From an uncultured Gammaproteobacteria bacterium (GTDB taxonomy: Bacteria > Pseudomonadota > Gammaproteobacteria > Pseudomonadales > Pseudohongiellaceae): a stretch of 64,000 nt of DNA. Where the stretch lies: the NCBI GenBank assembly GCA_903837345.1, contig CAILUG010000034.1, positions 1 through 64,000 on the forward strand, read 5' to 3'. This document shows, piece after piece, positions 27,638 through 35,616 of the stretch. The position numbers and the translations under genes are program-made. How positions within the stretch are numbered: the first letter of the stretch is position 1; the number at the start of each line of letters is the position of its first letter. The notes under the pieces are model-generated. The model was not told the origin of the DNA. It made no database searches and saw nothing but the letters and a program-made list of their open reading frames with translations.

Positions 27638-28014
27638 TCTCCTTGTTCATCCATCGCAATACGCAACGCCTTCACGACTTCGTCAGGGCTCAATTCGAGT
27701 TGCCGGGCCGCCATCACCAGCTGATCGATGGCGGGATGCAAGCGTTCCAGGCGTGCGCCTTTGCTTTCTTTGGTCTTGTGCTGGTGCGCAATGGTCATGG
27801 CCTTGCCACGCTGGCGGTCCAGCAATCCTTCTGCTTCCAGCAGGCTGTAGGCCTTGGAGATCGTCATCGGATTTACCGCATGGTTTACTGCCAGTTCACG
27901 CACCGAAGGCAGTTCGTTGCCTGGCAGCAATTGCCCGCTCGACACCATGCGCCGCACCTGCTCCATGAGCTGGCGGTAGATGGGGATACCGGAGTTGGGA
28001 TTGAGGGTGAACAA
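27634..28014 (-). CDS. GntR-family transcriptional regulator, YtrA type
   Basis: A 126-residue regulator: an N-terminal winged helix-turn-helix (GIPIYRQLMEQVRRMVSSGQLLPGNELPSVRELAVNHAVNPMTISKAYSLLEAEGLL) and a short helical C-terminus, the length of the YtrA subfamily. It starts with TTG. It is the first gene of the operon encoding the ABC exporter at 25392-27637 and has an inverted repeat just upstream, so autoregulation of the whole operon is likely. The inducer is unknown. Confidence 0.9.
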   Translation of the reverse strand: MFTLNPNSGIPIYRQLMEQVRRMVSSGQLLPGNELPSVRELAVNHAVNPMTISKAYSLLEAEGLLDRQRGKAMTIAHQHKTKESKGARLERLHPAIDQLVMAARQLELSPDEVVKALRIAMDEQGE

Positions 28015-28030
28015 TGCCTGGGGCCTCTAT

Positions 28031-28058
28031 GTGTATTGGTAGAGTAATACACCAATAC
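28031..28058. promoter_or_regulatory. Operator-like overlapping inverted repeats for the YtrA-type regulator
   Basis: Two overlapping inverted repeats share this stretch: GTGTATT (28031-28037) with AATACAC (28046-28052), and GTATTGGT (28033-28040) with ACCAATAC (28051-28058). The site lies 17-44 bases upstream of the regulator start, where an autorepressor would block the promoter. Confidence 0.6.
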
Positions 28059-28169
28059 GCATGGTGCAAGTGGGCGGAAAATTATTTGCAGTGGTGCTGC
28101 TGGTTCGTAACCCAAGTTAGGGATTCAATAGGTTGCTATAGTCCGAACCAGGAAAAGGAGAAGCATAAA

Positions 28170-28484
28170 ATGTACAAAATCGGTTTCTATGTCCCCGATA
28201 CCCATGTGGAATCAGTCAAAAAAGCCATGTTCATGGCGGGGGCAGGGCGTATGGGTGAATATGACAGTTGCTGCTGGCAAACGTTGGGGCAGGGGCAATT
28301 CCGGGCTCTGGAAGGCAGCCAGCCTTATCTGGGCCAACAGGGCGTTGTGGAGAGGGTGCCGGAATTACGGGTGGAAATGGTGTGTAATGACGAGGCAATC
28401 AAGGCGGCGGTCGCAGCACTGCGAGCCACCCACCCCTATGAAGAGCCGGCGTTTGATGTGGTGAAACTGGAGGCAGTGGAGTGA
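28170..28484 (+). CDS. YqfO/NIF3-insert-like small protein
   Basis: A 104-residue protein like the stand-alone form of the PII/CutA-like domain inserted in YqfO/NIF3 proteins: MYKIGFYVPDTHVESVKKAMFMAGAGRMGEYDSC at the start and ALRATHPYEEPAFDVVKL at the end. Its biochemical function is not established. The ATG has AAGGAG 9 nt upstream; the frame extending back to 28014 crosses the YtrA operator and is rejected. No NIF3 core domain is encoded nearby. Confidence 0.85.
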   Translation: MYKIGFYVPDTHVESVKKAMFMAGAGRMGEYDSCCWQTLGQGQFRALEGSQPYLGQQGVVERVPELRVEMVCNDEAIKAAVAALRATHPYEEPAFDVVKLEAVE

Positions 28485-28618
28485 TTGATTCATTTTTAAG
28501 CAATTCATCAACTTGGCAGTGAAACCTTAAGGAAAATTTAATTGCCGGGGTGCTTGTCACCGTGTGTACACTGCTTTAGGCTACTTCAAAAATCATGACA
28601 GGAGGGGATCCGCGCATC

Positions 28619-30664
28619 ATGGTCAAGCCACGCCGCTTTGCCGGCTGTTTCCTTGCTGTAGTTTGCTTGCTGGGCGCAAATGCCCTGTGGGCCGGCGAAG
28701 CCGATTTCCCGCTGCCCTCCAACCTGGTGCCTGCTGTCAATTTCTGGGTCAAGGTCTATACCCAGGCCGATACCGAAAGCGGCTTCCTGCATGACAGTGA
28801 AAACCTTGATATTGTTTATGAAAAGCTCCCGCGTGATCTCGAACTGATTGATCAGCATCGCAAGCAGATCAGTCGTGACTTGCGCGTGCTGGCTACCGGT
28901 GTGCGCAGCAGCCTGACCGACAACCAGCAGCACATCCTGCAATTATGGGGAGCCGGCGTTACCAATGAACGCTTGCAGGAAGCCTCCGACAATATCCGCT
29001 GGCAGTTGGGACAGTCAGACCGCTATCAGGAAGGCTTGAACCGCTCAGGCGCCTATCTGCCGCATATCCGCGCTGTTGCCCGCAATCTCGGCATGCCGGA
29101 AGAGCTGGCCTCGTTGCCGCATGTGGAATCCTCGTTTCATCCGGGTGCTTTTTCGAGTGCTTCGGCTTCCGGCATGTTCCAGTTCATGCGCGGTACTGCG
29201 CGTCGCTTCATGCGGGTCGACAATCTGGTCGATGAACGCCTGGATCCCTACAAATCCGCTTACGGGGCGATGAAACTGCTGAAGGAAAACTATGATGAGC
29301 TGGGCACCTGGCCACTGGCATTGACCGCCTACAACCATGGCACCAATGGCATGGTGAAAGCCGTGCAATTGACCGGGACCCAGGACATTGGCGAGATCGT
29401 TGAAAAATACAAAGGCCCGCGTTTCGGCTTTGCTTCCCGCAATTTCTACGCCCAGTTCCTGGCCGCGCGCCAGGTGGAAAAGAATTCCGACACTTACTTT
29501 GGCCAGGTTGCACGCCAGCAGGCACCCAAATTTACCGAAATCGAAATGACCGGTTTCGTGGATGCCAGGGTGCTTGCCAAAACACTGGGGGTGAATGTCC
29601 AGACCTTGCAACTCGATAACCCGGCCTTGCTGAAACCGGTGTGGAACGGCAACAAGCGTATTCCGAAAGGTTACATCGTCAAACTGGATCGCAGCCATTT
29701 CGAGGGAGATGCTGAAGTTGCCGTGAACAATATTGAAGCGAACAACTTCCACACCGCGCAGACGGTTGACGAAAGTCATACCGTGCAAAAAGGTGATTCG
29801 CTGTCGAGCATAGCCACCCGCTACCACACCTCCGTATCAGAGCTGATTGCAATCAACCAGCTCGGCAACCGCAATGCCATCAAATTGGGGCAGAAACTGG
29901 TGCTGCCGCAAAACGGTACAGTCCCGACTCTGGTGGTCAACCGCAGCGAACAGGGAACGCCTGCTGTCACATCCGGCCGTTATGCAGTTGCCAGGGGTGA
30001 CACGCTTTCAAAAATTGCCGATCGCTTCAGGATTCCGGAGCCGACCTTGATGGCATTGAACAACATGCAGGACGCCAATACGCTGCAACCTGGCCAGCAG
30101 TTGTTGCTGCGGCCGGAGCCCACCGGGAAAATCGAAAAAACCACGGTGACTGTCGAGCTTGAACGCAGTGTGGCTGGCAGTGCCCCGATTCCGGAACAAG
30201 CGTCAGCGCTGGCCGCCATGGTGCATAGCATGAACCCGGCTGATTATGCGGTGGCGAAAGACGGCAAAATTGTGGTGCTGCCGGAAGAAACCATTGGCCA
30301 CTACGCCGACTGGCTCAAGCTGAACAGCAAGGAACTCTACAGTCTGAATGGCATTCATTCAGAAAAAGCAGTCAAGGTTGGAGCCAGGCTGAAACTGGAT
30401 TTCAGCCACGTTGACCGTGACCGCTTCGAGAGCCATCGCCGCCAGTTCCATACCAATTTGCAGGCGCAGTATTTTTCGGCCTGGCGTATCAGTGAAACCA
30501 GCAGCTACAAGATCAGGAACAATGATTCGCTGGCCAGCCTGGTGCGCAGCAATGATATTCCGTTGTGGTTGTTCCGCCAGTACAACCCGGGCGTGGATGC
30601 AGCGCGCATCCAGGTCGGCCAGACCGTAGTGATTCCCAAAGTCGAAAGACTGGCTGCCAATTGA
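28619..30664 (+). CDS. mltD: Membrane-bound lytic murein transglycosylase D with LysM repeats
   Basis: Cleaves the glycan strands of peptidoglycan to 1,6-anhydro products in the periplasm. The 681-residue protein has a signal peptide (residues 1-26), an SLT domain with catalytic Glu170 in SLPHVESSFHPGAFSSASASGMFQFM, and three clear LysM modules (HTVQKGDSLSSIA, YAVARGDTLSKIA, YKIRNNDSLASLV) plus a degenerate one between the second and the last. E. coli MltD has fewer LysM modules and is shorter. The ATG at 28619 with GGAGGGG upstream is preferred to 28595. No lipobox is apparent. Confidence 0.9.
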   Translation: MVKPRRFAGCFLAVVCLLGANALWAGEADFPLPSNLVPAVNFWVKVYTQADTESGFLHDSENLDIVYEKLPRDLELIDQHRKQISRDLRVLATGVRSSLTDNQQHILQLWGAGVTNERLQEASDNIRWQLGQSDRYQEGLNRSGAYLPHIRAVARNLGMPEELASLPHVESSFHPGAFSSASASGMFQFMRGTARRFMRVDNLVDERLDPYKSAYGAMKLLKENYDELGTWPLALTAYNHGTNGMVKAVQLTGTQDIGEIVEKYKGPRFGFASRNFYAQFLAARQVEKNSDTYFGQVARQQAPKFTEIEMTGFVDARVLAKTLGVNVQTLQLDNPALLKPVWNGNKRIPKGYIVKLDRSHFEGDAEVAVNNIEANNFHTAQTVDESHTVQKGDSLSSIATRYHTSVSELIAINQLGNRNAIKLGQKLVLPQNGTVPTLVVNRSEQGTPAVTSGRYAVARGDTLSKIADRFRIPEPTLMALNNMQDANTLQPGQQLLLRPEPTGKIEKTTVTVELERSVAGSAPIPEQASALAAMVHSMNPADYAVAKDGKIVVLPEETIGHYADWLKLNSKELYSLNGIHSEKAVKVGARLKLDFSHVDRDRFESHRRQFHTNLQAQYFSAWRISETSSYKIRNNDSLASLVRSNDIPLWLFRQYNPGVDAARIQVGQTVVIPKVERLAAN

Positions 30665-30697
30665 CGGTTATCTGGCCGGTTGTGCCCGATTGACCAT

Positions 30698-30722
30698 GTG
30701 ATTGGCTGGTTCAGCCAATCAC
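30698..30722. terminator. Probable bidirectional terminator hairpin
   Basis: GTGATTGGCT (30698-30707), a 5-nt loop, and AGCCAATCAC (30713-30722) make a perfect 10-bp stem between the convergent mltD and ABC permease genes. No T tract follows on either side, so it may act as a weak terminator or a 3'-end stabiliser. Confidence 0.5.
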
Positions 30723-30727
30723 GGCGA

Positions 30728-31813
30728 TCAACCGGCTACGTCTTTCCACACAAATAGCCTGATGGCCAGCAACAGCGCTATCGCACCCCAGACCACCAGT
30801 CCCAGCACATCAGGAAGGATATCCAGCAAGCTGGCACCATTGACGATGATTTCGCGGAAACTGGTTGCCACAAAACTGAGCGGCAGCAGTTTGGCGAGTG
30901 GCTGCACAAAGTGCGGCAGACTGTCGATCGGGTAGAAAATACCTGACAGCAGCATCTGTGGAAATGTTACCAGGTTGCCTATGGCCTGGATGGTTTCCTG
31001 GGTTTTGGCGATACTGCCAAGGCAGAAGCCGATACCTAGAAAAACGCCGGTGCCAAGCAGGATGATTGCCAGCAGTGAAGCCAGATTGCCGGCGATGGTG
31101 AGTTTAAGCAGGAATACACCAATTGCCAGTACAACGGACAACTGCACCACGCAGATGATGGCGCGCGAAATCACCAGTCCGCCAATAAAATGCTTCGGCT
31201 GGATCGGCGTGACAAACAACCGTTTGAGAATGCCTTTGCGACGGTATTCGACAATGTTGAAACCGCTGCCGGCTATGCTGATTGACATCAGGCTCATTGC
31301 CAGCAATCCCGGCACCACGAATGCCAGATAGTTCTGCGCACGTGCCTGCACATCCTCCACCTGCAGGCTGAACAGCGCCTGGGTACCACGCAAGGTACGC
31401 TCGGCGCTCACCAGCGCCTGGTCAAGCACCGGCATGATCAGTGCGAGCTCGCGCACTTGTGCTGCATCCACCACCACAGGCAGTTTGGTGGGAGTGCCGT
31501 TGTCCTGGAAGCTCTGCGGCAGTATCAGGGCCATCTTCAAATCGCCGCTATTTACCTGATTGCGCAAATCCGCTTCGCTGCCTTCGGTAATCCTGAACAA
31601 CGGATTCTGGCGCAGCGCGGTTTTGAAATTTTCAGAGAGGGTGTTGCCGGCATTATCGGCGATGCCGATCCCGAACGGCTCGGGTGCACGACTGCCGGTG
31701 AAGCCGAAAATGGCCATGAAAATCAGCGGGAACATCAGTGAAAACATGATGGCCCGGCGGTCACGTAAAAAAATCAGCAGGAAAGTACGCGTGAGTTTCA
31801 GGATCATGGCCAT
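30728..31813 (-). CDS. ABC-2 type permease
   Basis: A 361-residue permease with an N-terminal helix (IMFSLMFPLIFMAIFGFTGS), a periplasmic domain to about residue 150, and five C-terminal helices containing NIVEYRRKGILKRLFVTPIQPKHFIGG, typical of ABC-2 exporters such as YhhJ/DrrB types. The start at 31813 overlaps the ATPase stop by one base (TAATG) and has GAGGG upstream; the frame opening at 32053 lies inside the ATPase. The substrate is unknown. Confidence 0.88.
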   Translation of the reverse strand: MAMILKLTRTFLLIFLRDRRAIMFSLMFPLIFMAIFGFTGSRAPEPFGIGIADNAGNTLSENFKTALRQNPLFRITEGSEADLRNQVNSGDLKMALILPQSFQDNGTPTKLPVVVDAAQVRELALIMPVLDQALVSAERTLRGTQALFSLQVEDVQARAQNYLAFVVPGLLAMSLMSISIAGSGFNIVEYRRKGILKRLFVTPIQPKHFIGGLVISRAIICVVQLSVVLAIGVFLLKLTIAGNLASLLAIILLGTGVFLGIGFCLGSIAKTQETIQAIGNLVTFPQMLLSGIFYPIDSLPHFVQPLAKLLPLSFVATSFREIIVNGASLLDILPDVLGLVVWGAIALLLAIRLFVWKDVAG

Positions 31814-32577
31814 TATTCCCTCAGGGCCGAACCGGTGAGATGCAGAAACACATCTTCCAGATTGCCGTGACGTGGTACCGGTGGAACATCGGGAGCATAT
31901 TGCTGTATCAACTCTGCTGGTGTGCCGGCCGCAATCACCTTGCCGTGATCCATGATGGCAAGCCGGTCGCATAGGAATTCGGCTTCTTCCATGTTGTGGG
32001 TCGTCAGCACAATGGTCATGCCGCTGGCATTGAGTTCCAGCACCAGGTCCCACAAGTTGCGTTTGGCTTGTGGATCCAGACCGGTGGTGGGTTCATCCAG
32101 AAACAGCACCTTGGGTTCATTGACCAATGCACATGCAATTGAAAAGCGCTGCTTCTGGCCGCCCGAGAGACGATTGGGGCGAGCCTGCGCCTTGTCGAGC
32201 AGATTCACCTTGCCCAGCAGTGATTCCGGTGGCGTATTGCGGCCATACAACGCAGTGAACAGTGCCAGCAATTCGTGCAGCGACAGTTTGTCGAGATATT
32301 CATTCGCCTGCAGCTGCACGCCGATCTGCTGCTTGACCTTGTAAGGCTCGGTTTTCACGTCGAGACCGGCCACGCGTACTTCACCCCCGTCAATGTCGGT
32401 GAGGCCTTCAATCATTTCCAGGGTGGTGGTCTTGCCGGCGCCATTGGGACCGAGCAGTCCGAAAATTTCCCCTTCCGCGATCGACAGTGAAATGCCGGCA
32501 ACGGCTTCGAATGTTTCGCGCTTGTTGTCGGCGCGCGGATAGCGTTTGACCAGATTGCGTACTTCCACTATATCCAT
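31813..32577 (-). CDS. ABC transporter ATP-binding protein
   Basis: A 254-residue ATPase with Walker [12 protein letters not shown], signature LSGGQKQRFSIACAL, Walker B KVLFLDEPTTGLDP and the H-loop TTHNMEEAEFL. It pairs with the ABC-2 permease whose start overlaps its stop. A strong terminator directly upstream separates it from the ankyrin operon, so it has its own promoter in the short gap after 32602. Confidence 0.92.
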   Translation of the reverse strand: MDIVEVRNLVKRYPRADNKRETFEAVAGISLSIAEGEIFGLLGPNGAGKTTTLEMIEGLTDIDGGEVRVAGLDVKTEPYKVKQQIGVQLQANEYLDKLSLHELLALFTALYGRNTPPESLLGKVNLLDKAQARPNRLSGGQKQRFSIACALVNEPKVLFLDEPTTGLDPQAKRNLWDLVLELNASGMTIVLTTHNMEEAEFLCDRLAIMDHGKVIAAGTPAELIQQYAPDVPPVPRHGNLEDVFLHLTGSALRE

Positions 32578-32601
32578 TGCCTGCTTCCTTGGTTGAAAAC
32601 G

Positions 32602-32626
32602 AAAAACCCGGCAGCGCCGGGTTTTT
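32602..32626 (-). terminator. Rho-independent terminator of the ankyrin operon
   Basis: AAAAACCCGGC and GCCGGGTTTTT pair as an 11-bp stem around a 3-nt loop. Read on the minus strand the stem ends in five T residues, 20 bases after the ankyrin gene stop. It cleanly closes the operon at 32647-39107. Confidence 0.88.
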
Positions 32627-32646
32627 CTTCAGAGCCTGTCATGGTC

Positions 32647-34266
32647 TTATTTGATAGCAGCCGGGTTGCTGAAATCAACCGGGGAGGGTATCTGGCAGTT
32701 ATCTGTTTTCTGGCATTCCTCCTGCAGCATCCTGGCAGTATCAACAATCGGCTGCGCCGGAGGTTGCAGGAACGCGGGAGGGTAACGGCCCATTGCCAGA
32801 TCAAACGGTGTGCGTCCGGCGGTATCCTTGACCTGTTGTTTGATGCCATTGTCGATAAGGAATTTGGCAATTTTGGTCCAGCCGACTTTGGAGGCACCAT
32901 GCAGTGCGTTCTGGCCATCGGTAAGCTGAGCACCACGTATCGCCGGTTGCAGGCCTGCACCACGATCGGGATCGGTTACCACAGTCTTGGGCCGACGCGC
33001 AGGGTCACCGGTGAGGGCATTGATATTGGCACCATGCTCCAGCAGGATTTTGATGGTATCGATGCTGGCTTCCTGCGTCTTGAAGCGGCCGCGTGTCGGC
33101 TCGGCGGCCCAGTCGATGCCCGCTACTACCAGCAGCGGGGTATGACCACGGGCGTTGGGAAGGTCAACCAGTGCGCCATGTTCAAGCAACAGTTTTACAC
33201 TGGCGTTGTCCGCAGCACGGGCGGCGCGAATCAATGGTGTGGCACCTTCTGCCAGACTGTTGTCAGCACCACGATCAAAAATCGCATTGCGGTAGGGAGG
33301 ACGCACTTTCAACTGCTGATTGGGGTTGGCGCCTTTTTCCAGCAGCACTTTCGCAACATCGTAACCGGTTACCTTGTCTTCTGACGGAATGTCGGGCCTG
33401 CCGCCTGTTGGCAGGGTATTGAGATCAAGGGCATTGAACAACGGCGCTCGCCCGAACAGATCGAACTGGTTGACGTCGGCACCGGCTTTGATCAGTGCCA
33501 TCGCCGTTTCAAAATGCTGGTTCATAAGAGCCATGTTCAGCGAAGCGGTACGGTCAGGATCCGTGGCGCCAACATCAGCACCGGCTTCCTTGAGTATGGA
33601 AATACAGGCTGTGCAGCCTTCACGTGCTGCATAAAGCAGTGCCGTCAAACCGCCTTTGTTCATGTCTTTCGGACGCGGCTCACTCAGTGTGCGGCGATCC
33701 CACAGGCGCATGGCCCCTTGCAGGTTCACATCGGCGCCGTTCTTGATCAGCAGCTTCAGCATCTCGGTCTGGCTTTGCGCTGCAGCCCACATAACGGCGG
33801 TCTGGCCACCCCAGTTTTCTTTTGCATTGACCTTGGCCCCGGCTTTCAGGAGTGCTTGTGCTGCCGCCAGGTTGCCGCTGCGTGCTGCTACCATCAATGC
33901 TGTTTCACCTTCGACATTGCCCAGGTTGGGGTCGGCTTTGTGGGCCAGCAGCATGTCAACAATCACTTGCGAACCTTGCTGCACTGCTTCCGACAACGGA
34001 AAGGCGCCATATTCATTGCGCAAATTCGGATTGGCGCCCTTGTCGAGCAAAGCTTTCACCAAGTCTGCATCGCCTTGATAGGCAGCATAGAGCAAAGCCG
34101 AAGAGCCGTCAGTGCGCACTGCATTCACATCGGCGCCTGCGGCAATCTGCTGCATGGCTTCGGTTTTCTGGCCGTTGCTGACCAGTAGTGCCAGCTGGGA
34201 ACTGGCGGCATCCGCCACATTCATGGCTGCCAGCAACATGGCCGCTGCCAATAACTTCAATTTCAT
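32647..34266 (-). CDS. Exported ankyrin-repeat protein
   Basis: A 539-residue protein with a signal peptide (MKLKLLAAAMLLAAMNVADA) followed by about ten ankyrin repeats, for example DGSSALLYAAYQGDADLVKALLDKGANPN and GETALMVAARSGNLAAAQALLKAGAKVN. Several repeats carry long inserts (about residues 190-215, 280-330 and 400-440). Cysteines appear near the end (EECQKTDNCQ). Ankyrin arrays bind proteins; a periplasmic one at the end of a DUF1592-DUF1552 operon may scaffold those partners (inference). It is followed by a terminator. Confidence 0.88.
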   Translation of the reverse strand: MKLKLLAAAMLLAAMNVADAASSQLALLVSNGQKTEAMQQIAAGADVNAVRTDGSSALLYAAYQGDADLVKALLDKGANPNLRNEYGAFPLSEAVQQGSQVIVDMLLAHKADPNLGNVEGETALMVAARSGNLAAAQALLKAGAKVNAKENWGGQTAVMWAAAQSQTEMLKLLIKNGADVNLQGAMRLWDRRTLSEPRPKDMNKGGLTALLYAAREGCTACISILKEAGADVGATDPDRTASLNMALMNQHFETAMALIKAGADVNQFDLFGRAPLFNALDLNTLPTGGRPDIPSEDKVTGYDVAKVLLEKGANPNQQLKVRPPYRNAIFDRGADNSLAEGATPLIRAARAADNASVKLLLEHGALVDLPNARGHTPLLVVAGIDWAAEPTRGRFKTQEASIDTIKILLEHGANINALTGDPARRPKTVVTDPDRGAGLQPAIRGAQLTDGQNALHGASKVGWTKIAKFLIDNGIKQQVKDTAGRTPFDLAMGRYPPAFLQPPAQPIVDTARMLQEECQKTDNCQIPSPVDFSNPAAIK

Positions 34267-34293
34267 GCGTGTCTCCTGTTTCTTTGCGCTTGC

Positions 34294-35601
34294 TTATACT
34301 TCAGACAATTCGCCGGTGCTGTCGCCGAAGCTGGCTTCATTGACGCCAGCACGGTGCAGCAAAGTCAGCAGCAGGTTGGCATGTGGGGTGTCCTGTTTGT
34401 AGTGCAGGTGCTGTCCACCCTTGATAGTACCGCCGCCATGGCCGAATACTGCACTCGGCAACGGGTCATTGTTGTGCTTGTCGCTGTTGCTCATGTTGGC
34501 ACCGAACAGGATGATCGAGTTGTCGAGCACACTGCCGTTGCCTTCTTTCATGCCATCCAGTTTTTCCAGGAAAGAAGTGAACACCTTGGTGTGATAAGCC
34601 TGGACCAGAGTCAGCTTGGCCATTTTTTCAGGGTCTTCACCATGATGGGACAACGGATGGAATGCTTCTGCCACACCGATATTGGTATAGGTGCGCATGC
34701 TGACTTCCCGTTCCATCATGTAGGTGGCGACATGGCTGAGATTGACCTGGAAGGACAGGGCGACCAGATCAAACAAGGACTTCAGGTGATCTTCAAACAA
34801 GGGCGGGATGCCCACCGGCGCGGTCGGGATGTCGACATTGCTGGTATCCTGGTGCTGCATTTTCACAACCCGTTGTTCGATTTCACGCACTGATTCCAGA
34901 TAGTTGCTGACCATGGCGCTATCGGTCGCACCGAGTTTGCGCTGCAATGAAGCAGCTTCACCCATTACCGAATCCAGGATGCTGCCGTTCTGGTTGACGA
35001 TGGCAGCGCGTTCTTTGGCGTCATCACCCAGACCAAACATCTGGTAGAACAATTTGCGGGGATTGTTCTCTATAGGCAGACCTTCATGCGGTGTACGGAA
35101 AGCCAGTGAACTGCCGAATGCACAGGAAAAGCCTGGCGCGCAGGGGCCGTTGTCGGGTGTGCCGACTTCGATTGACGGGAATGTGGTGGACTTGCCGATC
35201 TGGCGGGCGGCAATCTGGTCGCAAGTGATGCCCTTGTTGGGGTCCTGGTCTTTTGGAGACACGCAACGCAGCCACGTGCCGGCAATGATGCCGTGCGGGT
35301 CGTTGCTTTCAGCCGGCTTGTTGCGCAACCCCGACACAATTGTCATCTTGTCCCTGAACTTTTCTGCCGGCTTGAGAATTTCCATCATCTGGAAATCACG
35401 GCCGGTAGCAGCCGGTGTCCAGTTTTTCATTACTGCACCGTGCGGGAAAAATACAAAGCCCATGCGGGTCTGTGGTTTGGCAGCCGTTTGTGCCCAAGAA
35501 GTGGAGGCCGGAACCATTGCATCCAGCAAGGGGAGGGCTATTCCGGTGCCCAGCCCGCGCAGCAAGGTACGACGTGACAGATGCTTTTTGGTAATGAACA
35601 T
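34294..35601 (-). CDS. DUF1552 family exported protein (Tat signal)
   Basis: A 435-residue DUF1552 member with a twin-arginine signal (SRRTLLRGLGTGIALPLLDA). Family stretches include MGFVFFPHGAVMKNWTPAATGRDF, GLRNKPAESNDPHG, and SDKHNNDPLPSAVFGHGGG. The function is unknown; DUF1552 resembles the DUF1501 family, which I believe shares an alkaline-phosphatase-like fold, but I cannot verify this here. It is 15 bases after the DUF1592 gene. Pairing of DUF1592 and DUF1552 genes is a recurrent arrangement. Tat export implies folding, perhaps around a metal, before transport. Confidence 0.88.
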   Translation of the reverse strand: MFITKKHLSRRTLLRGLGTGIALPLLDAMVPASTSWAQTAAKPQTRMGFVFFPHGAVMKNWTPAATGRDFQMMEILKPAEKFRDKMTIVSGLRNKPAESNDPHGIIAGTWLRCVSPKDQDPNKGITCDQIAARQIGKSTTFPSIEVGTPDNGPCAPGFSCAFGSSLAFRTPHEGLPIENNPRKLFYQMFGLGDDAKERAAIVNQNGSILDSVMGEAASLQRKLGATDSAMVSNYLESVREIEQRVVKMQHQDTSNVDIPTAPVGIPPLFEDHLKSLFDLVALSFQVNLSHVATYMMEREVSMRTYTNIGVAEAFHPLSHHGEDPEKMAKLTLVQAYHTKVFTSFLEKLDGMKEGNGSVLDNSIILFGANMSNSDKHNNDPLPSAVFGHGGGTIKGGQHLHYKQDTPHANLLLTLLHRAGVNEASFGDSTGELSEV

Positions 35602-35616
35602 GGCTCTATTCTCCTC

